Below, piece after piece: positions 6,852 through 21,246 of a stretch of DNA of 25,451 nucleotides (the first letter of the stretch is position 1; the number at the start of each line of letters is the position of its first letter). Under the pieces are notes generated by a model, which saw only the letters and a program-made list of their open reading frames with translations, searched no databases and was not told the DNA's origin. The position numbers were made by a program, and so were the translations under genes. Origin of the DNA: SFEL01 sp045603585 (GTDB lineage Bacteria; Bacillota; Clostridia; Christensenellales; CAG-138); the NCBI GenBank assembly GCA_045603585.1, contig JAZUMK010000061.1, positions 1 to 25,451 of the forward strand, in the 5' to 3' direction.

Positions 6852-6889
6852 AAAAGCTGAAGCATATATTTGCTTTGGCTTTTCTTTTT
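6852..6889 (+). terminator. Second hairpin with T-tract after asnS
   Basis: Positions 6852-6864 pair with 6871-6883 (13 bp with two wobbles) over the loop TATATT, followed by CTTTTT. It may be a back-up terminator for asnS or a leader hairpin of the next gene, whose start is 73 bases downstream. Confidence 0.5.
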
Positions 6890-6956
6890 GTAAATGTATG
6901 CATGGGGCTGCAATGGGAAATAATAGCAGCACAAATACAACCCTGGAGGAATTGGT

Positions 6957-7706
6957 ATGAATAAATCACAGCGGGGCCGCGCCGGCTGGAGACCCGAAGA
7001 GGAAGAACTGCTTTTTAAGGAAATAGAAAACAGCGAAAGCACCGGCAAACCCCTTAAGAAGGTATTTGAAGCGGTGGCCAGGGCCACAGGCCGCAAGCCA
7101 AACAGCATCAGGAATTTTTACTATGCCCGCATTAAGGAAAAGGACCTCAGCACCTCCGCATTGCACGCGGGAGCCTTTGTTCCCTTCAGCGAGGAGGAGA
7201 TACGTCAGCTGCTTCGCACAGTGCTCAGCGCACAGGCAAACGGTATATCCGTCCGGGCCTGCACCATGAGCATGGGCGGCGGAGACAACAAGGCGATGCT
7301 GAGGTATCAGAATAAATACAGGGCGCTGCTGAAAAACCGCCCCAAGCTTGTGGAACAGGTGGCCGCGGAGCTGCGTGCAGAGGGAGTGGAGTTTGATCCC
7401 TACGGCAGAAGGAAATATCGCCGGGAAAAGACGGCAAACAGGCCGGAGGATATAGGCGGCATTGAGGTTGAGAACCTTATGGAGGGCCTTGAAAGGCTTA
7501 TCAGCGACGCATCCGAAGCAAAGCGCAGGGAAGCCGCAGCCAAGACGGTGATAGCGGAGCTTCGCTCAAAGATACAGCTGCAGGAGCAGGAGCTTATGGA
7601 GCAGCAGAGCCGATTCCATGAGCTGCTGATGATGTATCGCCGCATTGCGGGGGCAAACAGGGAATATCCTGCGGATGGGGATATAACAGCGGAACAGAAC
7701 AGGTAG
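6957..7706 (+). CDS. Tandem Myb/SANT-like DNA-binding protein with C-terminal coiled coil
   Basis: The 249-aa product begins with a Myb-like helical domain at residues 11-58 (Trp11, EEEELL, then GRKPNSIRNFYYAR). A similar block follows at 77-122 (FSEEEIRQLL to LRYQNKYR). The two can be laid over each other with matching EEE, LL, central Gly and terminal Tyr/Arg positions, suggesting an internal duplication. Residues from about 160 to 228 are rich in Glu, Lys, Gln and Leu in a heptad-like pattern, probably a dimerising coiled coil. The layout recalls RsfA-type prespore regulators of Firmicutes (Myb-like domain plus coiled coil), but I cannot show orthology. GGAGGA at 6945-6950 precedes the ATG by six bases. 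No clear promoter was found. It probably acts as a transcription regulator. Confidence 0.8.
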   Translation: MNKSQRGRAGWRPEEEELLFKEIENSESTGKPLKKVFEAVARATGRKPNSIRNFYYARIKEKDLSTSALHAGAFVPFSEEEIRQLLRTVLSAQANGISVRACTMSMGGGDNKAMLRYQNKYRALLKNRPKLVEQVAAELRAEGVEFDPYGRRKYRREKTANRPEDIGGIEVENLMEGLERLISDASEAKRREAAAKTVIAELRSKIQLQEQELMEQQSRFHELLMMYRRIAGANREYPADGDITAEQNR

Positions 7707-7708
7707 AA

Positions 7709-7733
7709 TTGACAGCCACCTTCGTGCTATAAT
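7709..7733 (+). promoter_or_regulatory. Putative rarA promoter (extended -10)
   Basis: A consensus TATAAT (7728-7733) carries the TGC extension at 7725-7727, so it may work without a -35 box. A perfect TTGACA (7709-7714) is also present, but at only 13 bp instead of the usual 17. It lies just after the stop codon of the Myb-like gene. Confidence 0.65.
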
Positions 7734-7790
7734 TTACTTGGGGAAATGTCCCATCAAACAGCAAAGTTATAGCAAAGGACGGTATCCATA

Positions 7791-9104
7791 ATGGATCTGT
7801 TTACCGACGCGGCGGCAAAGCGCGCTCCCCTTGCGGACAGAATGCGCCCCCGCACCCTTGAGGAATTTTACGGACAGCAGCATATAGTAGGCAAAGGAAA
7901 GCTTCTCAGGAGGGCAATCGAAACCGATTCCCTCCAGTCCAGCATATTCTTCGGCCCGCCCGGCTGCGGAAAGACCACCCTTGCCGCAATCATCGCCAAT
8001 ACCACTGGCTCTCTTTTTGAAAAGCTCAATGCGGTAACCTCCGGCGTAAAGGAGGTCCGCGAGGTGATCGCCCGGGCGGAGGAAAATCTTAAGCTTTACG
8101 GCAGGGAAACCTATCTGCTGCTGGATGAGTGCCATCGCTGGAGCAAGGCCCAGAGCGACAGCATACTGCCTGCCCTTGAGCGGGGCATAATAAAATTCAT
8201 AGGCTCCACCACGGAAAACCCCATGATATCCATGACGGGGGCTATTGTTTCCCGTTGCCGCGCATTCCAGTTTTATCCGCTGACGGTGGAGGATGTGAAG
8301 GAATGTATGCGCCATGCCATAAAGGACGAAGAGCGGGGAATGGGCAGATACAATGCGGAAGTGGATGAGGATGCCCTTGAGCATATCGCCCGCACCGCAA
8401 ACGGAGACGTGCGCTGCGCCCTCAATGCAATAGAGCTGGCCATACTCACCACCCCCAAGGATGAGGACGGCATAATAAGGGTAAACAGGGATATCGCCGC
8501 CGAAAGCATACAGCAAAAGGTCATCAACTGCGACGATCAGCATTTTTACGATATGCTGTCCGCCTTCTGCAAGAGCCTCAGGGGTGGAGATACCGATGCG
8601 GCAATAGCGTGGTTTGCAAGGCTGATATACGCGGGCGTGGATCCCCGCATAATATGCCGCAGGCTTATTGCCCACGCCTCGGAGGATGTTGGCCTTGCCA
8701 ATCCCCAGGCCATGGTACAGGCGGTTGCGGCGGCTCAGGCGCTGGAATTTATCGGTATGCCTGAGGCGGGCCTATCCATAACTCAGGCCATAATATTCAT
8801 CTGCGAAAGCCCAAAGTCAAACTCCGTGGTAATGGCGAAGGACATGGCCTTTGCAGAGGCAAAGAGCATACCCGATCAGCCTGTGCCCATACACCTCAGG
8901 GACGCCCATTTTTACGGAGCGGACAAGCTGGGCCATGGCAAGGGATACAAATATCCCCACGATTATCCCGGCCATGTTGTGGCGCAGGAATACATGCCCC
9001 CCAGCGTAAAGGGGCATAAATACTACATACCCGGCTCCCTCGGCAACGAGGGCAAAATACGCCAGAATCACATCAATCAGGGAAAACTGGAGGACAGTGA
9101 ATGA
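7791..9104 (+). CDS. rarA: Replication-associated recombination protein A (AAA+ ATPase)
   Basis: RarA/MgsA is a clamp-loader-like AAA+ ATPase that acts at stalled replication forks. The 437-aa length is typical. Walker A GPPGCGKT is at residues 55-62 and Walker B is LLLDECHR with Asp112-Glu113. GSTTENP (sensor 1 region) and IVSRCRAF (Arg finger region) follow. The C-terminal tetramerisation region contains HASEDVGLA, and LRDAHFYGADKLGHGKGYKYPHD is the characteristic family stretch near the end. DECHRWSKAQ replaces the more usual DEIHRFNKAQ. AAAGGA at 7774-7779 is the ribosome site, 11 bases from the ATG. Its last four bases ATGA overlap the start of tldD, so the two are translationally coupled. 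Confidence 0.95.
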   Translation: MDLFTDAAAKRAPLADRMRPRTLEEFYGQQHIVGKGKLLRRAIETDSLQSSIFFGPPGCGKTTLAAIIANTTGSLFEKLNAVTSGVKEVREVIARAEENLKLYGRETYLLLDECHRWSKAQSDSILPALERGIIKFIGSTTENPMISMTGAIVSRCRAFQFYPLTVEDVKECMRHAIKDEERGMGRYNAEVDEDALEHIARTANGDVRCALNAIELAILTTPKDEDGIIRVNRDIAAESIQQKVINCDDQHFYDMLSAFCKSLRGGDTDAAIAWFARLIYAGVDPRIICRRLIAHASEDVGLANPQAMVQAVAAAQALEFIGMPEAGLSITQAIIFICESPKSNSVVMAKDMAFAEAKSIPDQPVPIHLRDAHFYGADKLGHGKGYKYPHDYPGHVVAQEYMPPSVKGHKYYIPGSLGNEGKIRQNHINQGKLEDSE

Positions 9105-10486
9105 TAAGCAGGAGCAGCGCGGAAGCGGTATTGGCAGAGGCCCTTAAAACAGGGGGCGACTTTGCCGAGCTTTATATGGAGGATGGAGAAAGCCACAGCA
9201 TATCCATGCTGCAGGGCGTGGTGGAAAACGCCGCATACAGCCGCAAGAAGGGCGCAGGCGTTCGGGTGCTGTCCGGCACAAAGTCCGCCTATGCCTATAC
9301 GGTGGATACCTCCCTTGAGGCGCTGCTGGATACTGCACGCAGAGCCTCCGCCATAATCAGCGGCAAGGGAGCGGAAATAAGCCATCTGACCGATATCCGT
9401 CACGGCAATGGCAAATACCGCATTCCCTTCTCCACCATAGACAACGCAAAGCGCATTGCTCTGCTTCTTGAGGGAACAAATGCCGCAAGGGCGGTATCGG
9501 AGGAGATAAACAGGGTAAGCGCCAGCTACTTTGATACGGATAAAAAGGTGCTGATATGCAATTCCGAGGGAGTGTGGGCGGAGGATCGCCGTCCCCGCAC
9601 CCGTCTTTCCTTTGACGCGGTGGCAACCGACGGCAAGGAATATCAGACCGGAAGCGACAGGCCTGCATACGGCATGGGCTTTGAGGCGTATGAACTGATA
9701 GACCCGGCGGCGGCAGGAGAGATTGCTGCAAAAACCGCAGTAACAATGCTGCATGCGCCTGAGTGTCCCGCAGGATATATGCCCGTTGCCATAGACGGCG
9801 GCTTTGGCGGAGTTATTCTCCATGAAGCCTGTGTACATTCCCTTGAGGCTACATCTGTAGGCAGGGGGAATTCGGAATTCTGCGGCAAGATGGGCCAGAA
9901 GATCGCAGGCGATAAGGTGACCGCCATAGACGACGGCACCCTTGAGGGAGAATGGGGCAGCATCGGCTGCGACGACGAGGGCAATCCCTCACAGCGCAAT
10001 GTGCTGATAGAAAACGGCATACTGAAAAGCTATCTTGTGGACAGGCTGGGCAGCCGACTGATGGAGCATCCCATGACAGGCAGCGCAAGGCGGCAAAGCT
10101 ATGAATACGCCCCCACTTCCCGCATGACCAATACATTCATTGCCCCCGGCGAGGATGACGAAGAAGAAATGATACGCACCATGGGCGACGGCCTTTTTGC
10201 GGCGCGCATGGGGGGCGGCTCGGTAAATCCCCTTACAGGCGAATTCAACTTCTCCGTTCTTGAGGGCTACTGGGTAAAGGACGGAAAAATTTACTGCCCT
10301 GTGCGGGGAGCGGCGCTTATCGGCCGGGGCGCAGAGGTGCTGATGAAGATAGACCGCGTGGGGCGGGATATGTGGATGGGTCACGGTATGTGCGGCTCAA
10401 GGAGCGGCAGCGTGCCCACAAACGTCGGTCAGCCCAGAATAAGGGTATCCGGCATTACTGTCGGCGGAAAGGGAGGCAGCCTGTGA
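9101..10486 (+). CDS. tldD: TldD-family metalloprotease subunit
   Basis: TldD and TldE form a heteromeric zinc protease that clips unfolded peptides; in enterobacteria the pair matures microcin B17 and degrades CcdA. This 461-aa product carries the HExxxH zinc motif at 241-246 (HEACVH) inside GGFGGVILHEACVHSLEA. It also has the N-terminal domain with GVVENAAYSRKKGAGVRV and the C-terminal stretch MGGGSVNPLTGEFNF, so it is the catalytic subunit. The start overlaps the rarA stop as ATGA. Its own end overlaps tldE. No peptide precursor or bacteriocin gene is visible nearby, so the substrate is probably a general cellular one. Confidence 0.93.
   Translation: MISRSSAEAVLAEALKTGGDFAELYMEDGESHSISMLQGVVENAAYSRKKGAGVRVLSGTKSAYAYTVDTSLEALLDTARRASAIISGKGAEISHLTDIRHGNGKYRIPFSTIDNAKRIALLLEGTNAARAVSEEINRVSASYFDTDKKVLICNSEGVWAEDRRPRTRLSFDAVATDGKEYQTGSDRPAYGMGFEAYELIDPAAAGEIAAKTAVTMLHAPECPAGYMPVAIDGGFGGVILHEACVHSLEATSVGRGNSEFCGKMGQKIAGDKVTAIDDGTLEGEWGSIGCDDEGNPSQRNVLIENGILKSYLVDRLGSRLMEHPMTGSARRQSYEYAPTSRMTNTFIAPGEDDEEEMIRTMGDGLFAARMGGGSVNPLTGEFNFSVLEGYWVKDGKIYCPVRGAALIGRGAEVLMKIDRVGRDMWMGHGMCGSRSGSVPTNVGQPRIRVSGITVGGKGGSL
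10471..10476 (+). promoter_or_regulatory. Ribosome binding site that decides the tldE start
   Basis: GGGAGG inside the end of tldD stands six bases before GTG 10483. The open frame reaches back to 10372, but no ribosome site supports that start. Confidence 0.75.
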
Positions 10487-11820
10487 AGGACATAAAGGCA
10501 TTTGCAAAGGAACTGCTCAAATGCGCCATGGACAATGGCTGCGACGGGGCAGAGGTATGCATAACCGATAACCGGGATTTCGGCGCAGGAGTGCTTGGCG
10601 GCGAGGTGGAGGATTACAGCGTCAGCTCCACCTTTGCCCTTGGCCTGCGGGTACAGCTCAACGGGAAAAACGGCTACGCCTACACCGAGGCGGCAGATGA
10701 TGCCCTCAGCCTTGTGGAAGAGGCAATAGACAGCGCAAAGAGCGTGGGCAGCGAGGATGAGCATCCCATGGCGGAGCCCGCCGTATATCCTCAGGTACAG
10801 CAAAAGCCCGATGCCTTTGCCGGCATGGAGGAGACGGACAAAATAGAGCTGTGCAAGGCGCTGGAAAGGGAAGCCCTTGCCATAGACGGGCGGACAAAGC
10901 GGGTCGCGGTTTGCCGTGTGTTTTCCGCAGAGGGCAGCTTTGCCATATACAATACCAACGGCCTTGAAGCGGAGCGCAGCGATCACGTGTCCGGCTGCTA
11001 TGTGGAGCCTGTATTGGAGCAGGAGGGCGAAGTCCGCGACGGCTTTGCTTTTCGCGTGGACGGAGAGGCCGCGAATATTGCGGACTGCGCCAAGGAAGCC
11101 GTGGAGGAGGCGATCGCCCAGCTGGGCGCAGCGCCCGTTGCTCCCGGGGAATACAAAATAATACTGCGAAACGATGCGGCGGCAAGCCTGCTGGGGGCTT
11201 TTTGCGGAATGTTTTCCGCAGATGCGGCCCAGAAGGGCCTTTCTCCCCTTGCGGGAATGGAAGGGCAGAGCATAGGCTCCGGGCTTGTCAGCATAACGGA
11301 TGACCCGCTGCATCCTTCAAACCCCAGCGCCTTTGACGATGAGGGCGTGCCCTCTGTAAAGACTGCAGTGGTGGAAAAGGGCATACTGAAGACCTTCCTT
11401 CACAACCTTAAAACTGCAAAAAAGGCAGGGGTGGCTTCCACCTCAAATGGCGGGCGGGGCAGCGCAGGCTCACCTGTCGGCGTGCGGCCCAGCAATTTCT
11501 TCATTGAGCCGGGGGAAGGCACCCTGGATGAGCTTATCGCAAGGATGGGGGATGGCCTGCTTATTACGGATTTTTCCGGAATGCATGCGGGCGTCAATTC
11601 CGTAAGCGGAAGATTTTCCCTCCTCTGCAAGGGCAGGCTTATTGAAGGGGGCAGGGATGTTCGTGCTGTGAATGAGATAACTGTAAGCGGCGATTTTATC
11701 GGCCTTATGAACAGCGTGGAGGCTGTCGGGGCAGATCTGCGCTTTTCCATGCCGGGCGGCAGCTGCGTGGGCAGTCCGTCATTGCTGATAGAGAGGGCGG
11801 CCATATCCGGAAGAGGATAG
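10483..11820 (+). CDS. tldE: TldE/PmbA-family protein, partner of TldD
   Basis: This 445-aa protein shares the overall TldD/PmbA fold pattern: N-terminal GAEVCITDNRDFGAGVLGGEVEDYSVSS, middle APGEYKIILRNDAAASLLGAF, and C-terminal RPSNFFIEPGEGTLDELIARMGDGLLITDFSGMHAGVN. The HExxxH motif is absent, as is known for the non-catalytic TldE/PmbA subunit. GTG 10483 overlaps the tldD stop (GTGA) and has a GGGAGG site, so coupled translation in a fixed ratio is likely. The rarA-tldD-tldE series has no gaps and should be one operon. No clear terminator follows; the small hairpin near 11840-11852 has no T-tract in this direction. Confidence 0.92.
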   Translation: MKDIKAFAKELLKCAMDNGCDGAEVCITDNRDFGAGVLGGEVEDYSVSSTFALGLRVQLNGKNGYAYTEAADDALSLVEEAIDSAKSVGSEDEHPMAEPAVYPQVQQKPDAFAGMEETDKIELCKALEREALAIDGRTKRVAVCRVFSAEGSFAIYNTNGLEAERSDHVSGCYVEPVLEQEGEVRDGFAFRVDGEAANIADCAKEAVEEAIAQLGAAPVAPGEYKIILRNDAAASLLGAFCGMFSADAAQKGLSPLAGMEGQSIGSGLVSITDDPLHPSNPSAFDDEGVPSVKTAVVEKGILKTFLHNLKTAKKAGVASTSNGGRGSAGSPVGVRPSNFFIEPGEGTLDELIARMGDGLLITDFSGMHAGVNSVSGRFSLLCKGRLIEGGRDVRAVNEITVSGDFIGLMNSVEAVGADLRFSMPGGSCVGSPSLLIERAAISGRG

Positions 11821-11883
11821 GAAAAAGATGGCAAAAATCCGGTAAAATACCGAAAAAATCAAGGTGTTTAGGGCTTTTTTCGA

Positions 11884-11912
11884 TTGACAGCAGGATTGAA
11901 GGATAGTATATT
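11884..11912 (+). promoter_or_regulatory. Sigma-A promoter of the CarD-like gene
   Basis: Perfect TTGACA (11884-11889), 17 bp, TATATT (11907-11912). The start point near 11919 gives a leader of about 50 bases and rules out any start codon at 11884. Confidence 0.9.
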
Positions 11913-11956
11913 AATATATAGAAGCATGCACATATGTTCCACACCGACCAAAGAAC

Positions 11957-11962
11957 AGGAGG
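11957..11962 (+). promoter_or_regulatory. Ribosome binding site that decides the carD start
   Basis: AGGAGG stands five bases before GTG 11968. Confidence 0.85.
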
Positions 11963-11967
11963 CTACC

Positions 11968-12432
11968 GTGTTCCAGATAGGTGAAAGCGTCTGCTACCCC
12001 ATGCATGGAGTGGGTGTGGTGGAAGGCATAGAGGAAAAAACCGTACTGGGCGAAAAAACCCGGTATTATGTACTGCGCTTCTTCACCTCCAGGCTTACCG
12101 CTATGGTGCCGGTCAATTCCGCTCAGAGCGTTGGCCTGCGCAGGGTAATAGAGCCGGAGCAGTGTGCTTCCATATTAAAATACATGTCAGACGAACCCTG
12201 CAAGGAAAGCGACAACTGGAATCAGCGCTATCGGGACAACCTTGCCAAGCTTAAGGGCGGGGATATTTATGACGTTGCGGACGTGGTAAAATGCCTGAAA
12301 AAGCGGGATATGCAGAAGGGCCTCTCCGCAGGCGACCGAAAAATGCTCATCACTGCCCGTCAGGTGCTGGTTGCAGAGCTGAGCGCCGCCAGCGGCAGGG
12401 ATATTGACGAACTGAGAGAAGTTATAGGATAA
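11968..12432 (+). CDS. carD: CarD/CdnL-like RNA polymerase-binding regulator
   Basis: Members of this family bind the beta subunit of RNA polymerase and stabilise the open complex, notably at rRNA promoters. The 154-aa product has the N-terminal RNAP-interacting Tudor-like domain at about 1-60 (FQIGESVCYPMHGVGVVEGI) and a C-terminal helical domain. Trp84 in NWNQRYRDNLAKL matches the conserved Trp that, in the mycobacterial protein, wedges into the promoter minor groove. GTG 11968 is chosen because of AGGAGG and because the promoter lies within the longer open frame. It precedes yacL, and rpoB follows 1.5 kb downstream, so the regulator and its presumed target subunit are near neighbours. Confidence 0.9.
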   Translation: MFQIGESVCYPMHGVGVVEGIEEKTVLGEKTRYYVLRFFTSRLTAMVPVNSAQSVGLRRVIEPEQCASILKYMSDEPCKESDNWNQRYRDNLAKLKGGDIYDVADVVKCLKKRDMQKGLSAGDRKMLITARQVLVAELSAASGRDIDELREVIG

Positions 12433-12463
12433 TAATATTCTCCCTTGAGGGAACCGCACAGGT

Positions 12464-12498
12464 GTAAGGCCGTAAGGATACGGCTCTTGCATCTTTTG
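12464..12498 (+). terminator. Probable terminator between carD and yacL
   Basis: GTAAGGCCGTA (12464-12474) pairs with TACGGC-T-CTTGC (12479-12490), an 11-bp stem with one bulged T over the loop AGGA, followed by ATCTTTTGTG. The T-tract is imperfect, so it may be leaky and lower yacL expression relative to carD. Confidence 0.6.
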
Positions 12499-12516
12499 TG
12501 TTTCAAATAAATAAAA

Positions 12517-12522
12517 AAGGAG
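12517..12522 (+). promoter_or_regulatory. Ribosome binding site that decides the yacL start
   Basis: AAGGAG lies 11 bases before TTG 12534. The in-frame GTG at 12498 has no such site and sits in the terminator tail. Confidence 0.6.
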
Positions 12523-12533
12523 AAAAAAGAATA

Positions 12534-13610
12534 TTGGCTAAAAAGATCGCAAGGATCATCTTTGCCATAGCGGGAGCTGCGGCGGGAGCGGGACTTGTGA
12601 TTGCGGTGGACAGTATTATTGTGTCCCTGGGCTATCTCAGCCTGTACGATGTGATGTACACATGGGGACTTGCTCTCATCTTTGCAGCAGCGGGCATTAT
12701 TTTTGCAATTATTTTTTATATTTTTTCCCCAAAGCTCATTGATGCGGCAGCCGCATTCATAAGAAGGCTCGAAGCTCATCTTTCCGGTATGGCCACGGAT
12801 GATGTGGTTTACTGCGTGCTGGGTCTTATTACGGGCCTTGTTATCGCGTTCCTTGCCAGTACCCTTACCTCAGCCGTAAAGCCTGCATGGCTGGGCTTTA
12901 TTCTGGATGTCATACTGTATGTGCTGTTCGGCTATCTGGGCTGGTCGGTAATGAGCAAGCGCAGGGGGGATATCAGCGGCTTTCCCGCCGCCCCGAAGGG
13001 CAGGCTGAAGGCGGGCATGGCGAGGCCAAAGCTGCTGGATACCTCCGTAATAATCGATGGGCGCATAGCGGACATCTGTGCCACCGGCATAATAGAGGGC
13101 AGCCTCATAGTGCCGGCTTTTGTGCTGCAGGAACTTCAGCATATTGCAGACAGCTCGGATACCCTTAAGCGCAACAGGGGCAGAAGGGGACTGGATATCC
13201 TCAAGGGCATGCAGGAAAACGAATATGTTCCCATAAAGATAGTCAGCAATGACTATGAGGACGTTGCCGAGGTGGATTCCAAGCTGATACGCCTTGCCGC
13301 GGATATGAACGGCGTTGTGGTCACCAACGATTACAACCTGAATAAGGTGGCCGCCGTAAGGAATGTGCCGGTGCTGAATATCAACGAGCTGGCAAACGCC
13401 GTAAAGCCCGTTGCTCTGCCCGGCGAGGAGATGGTCATCCAGATAGTCAAGGAAGGCAAGGAGCCCGGTCAGGGCGTGGGCTACCTTGATGACGGCACCA
13501 TGATAGTTGTGGAGGGCGGAAGAAAGCTCATGGGCGAAACCGTGGAGGTGGCGGTGACCACCGTACTGCAGACCGCCGCAGGACGCATGATTTTTGCCCG
13601 GCTCAGCTGA
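12534..13610 (+). CDS. yacL: YacL-type membrane protein with PIN and TRAM domains
   Basis: The protein is about 358 aa, near the Bacillus YacL length. Four hydrophobic segments are visible at about 5-25, 43-64, 88-106 and 114-136. A PIN nuclease-like domain follows, with acidic metal ligands at Asp169 (LLDTSVIIDGRI) and Asp266 (VVVTNDYN), plus the Glu of LQELQHIADSSD. A C-terminal TRAM RNA-binding domain occupies about 290-355 (GYLDDGTMIVVEGG). This suggests a membrane-tethered RNA-cleaving protein, but the cellular role of the family is not established. The start is probably TTG 12534, which puts a short Lys/Arg-containing segment before the first membrane helix. GTG 12498 remains possible. 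No clear terminator follows before the rpoB promoters. Confidence 0.88.
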   Translation: MAKKIARIIFAIAGAAAGAGLVIAVDSIIVSLGYLSLYDVMYTWGLALIFAAAGIIFAIIFYIFSPKLIDAAAAFIRRLEAHLSGMATDDVVYCVLGLITGLVIAFLASTLTSAVKPAWLGFILDVILYVLFGYLGWSVMSKRRGDISGFPAAPKGRLKAGMARPKLLDTSVIIDGRIADICATGIIEGSLIVPAFVLQELQHIADSSDTLKRNRGRRGLDILKGMQENEYVPIKIVSNDYEDVAEVDSKLIRLAADMNGVVVTNDYNLNKVAAVRNVPVLNINELANAVKPVALPGEEMVIQIVKEGKEPGQGVGYLDDGTMIVVEGGRKLMGETVEVAVTTVLQTAAGRMIFARLS

Positions 13611-13676
13611 AAATGCATCCCGATAAACACCTTTAAAATTTAATATAAAAGTTTTTAAGAAAGGCATTCTTGTCTG

Positions 13677-13713
13677 TTGACAACCTTGACATGCGGTGAT
13701 ACAATAGTATACT
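13677..13713 (+). promoter_or_regulatory. Two overlapping sigma-A promoters upstream of rpoB
   Basis: Two perfect TTGACA boxes lie nine bases apart (13677-13682 and 13686-13691). Two -10 boxes follow: TACAAT (13700-13705, with a TGA extension) and TATACT (13708-13713). The pairs have 17- and 16-bp spacing. Start points near 13712 and 13720 would give leaders of about 180-190 bases. Confidence 0.88.
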
Positions 13714-13724
13714 GCGTTAGCATG

Positions 13725-13779
13725 GTATGTTGCGGTAAAATGCCTTTTTATTATGCATGAAATGCCGTAAAAAACATGC
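13725..13779 (+). other. Long stem-loop in the rpoB leader
   Basis: GTATGTT (13725-13731) pairs with AACATGC (13773-13779). GCGGTA (13732-13737) then pairs with TGCCGT (13763-13768), leaving an A bulge, and ATGC/GCAT (13740-13743 with 13755-13758) closes the top. The structure starts just after the predicted transcription starts. No T-tract follows, so it may be a 5' stabiliser or regulator target. From 13780 to 13884 I see no further clear element. Confidence 0.5.
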
Positions 13780-13884
13780 TGGGTATCCTATGCCCTGAAT
13801 ATGGAAATTATCATCCAGAGTGACGCCCAAATGATATAACCCGCAGTTATACTTAACCCCCAATATATGACAATAATCAGCAGT

Positions 13885-13890
13885 AAGGAG
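13885..13890 (+). promoter_or_regulatory. Ribosome binding site that decides the rpoB start
   Basis: AAGGAG stands eight bases before ATG 13899. The in-frame GTG at 13890 overlaps this site and is unlikely to be used. Confidence 0.8.
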
Positions 13891-13898
13891 TGAACACG

Positions 13899-17618
<3,720 letters not shown>

Positions 17619-17628
17619 AATAAGGCCG

Positions 17629-17635
17629 AAGGGAG
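17629..17635 (+). promoter_or_regulatory. Ribosome binding site for the rpoC TTG start
   Basis: AAGGGAG lies nine bases before TTG 17645. No in-frame ATG is near, which makes TTG the initiator of an essential, highly expressed gene. Confidence 0.75.
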
Positions 17636-17644
17636 ATAAAGAAA

Positions 17645-21175
<3,531 letters not shown>

Positions 21176-21190
21176 ACTGACTTAACTTAT

Positions 21191-21217
21191 GCATGGACGG
21201 ATACTATCCGTCCATGC
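21191..21217 (+). other. Perfect 12-bp hairpin after rpoC, no T-tract
   Basis: Positions 21191-21202 pair perfectly with 21206-21217 over the three-base loop ACT. GTCGTAAA follows, so it does not look like an intrinsic terminator. It sits between rpoC and the next gene and could be a processing site, a 3' stabiliser of rpoBC mRNA or a binding site. Confidence 0.75.
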
Positions 21218-21246
21218 GTCGTAAACAGAGTATAAAGGAGAGAATA

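Noticed and set aside
5329..6969. A 546-codon open frame antisense to asnS
   Set aside because: Shadow frame; it also runs across the asnS terminator and promoter side, which a real gene would not be expected to do.
11835..11880. A terminator after tldE
   Set aside because: CGGTA/TACCG near 11840-11852 is a short stem followed by A residues; the T run at about 11874-11880 has no adjacent stem. It could only terminate in the opposite direction, where there is no gene.
13611..13670. A terminator after yacL
   Set aside because: Only A/T-rich imperfect repeats are present, with no GC-containing stem; readthrough into rpoB is likely.
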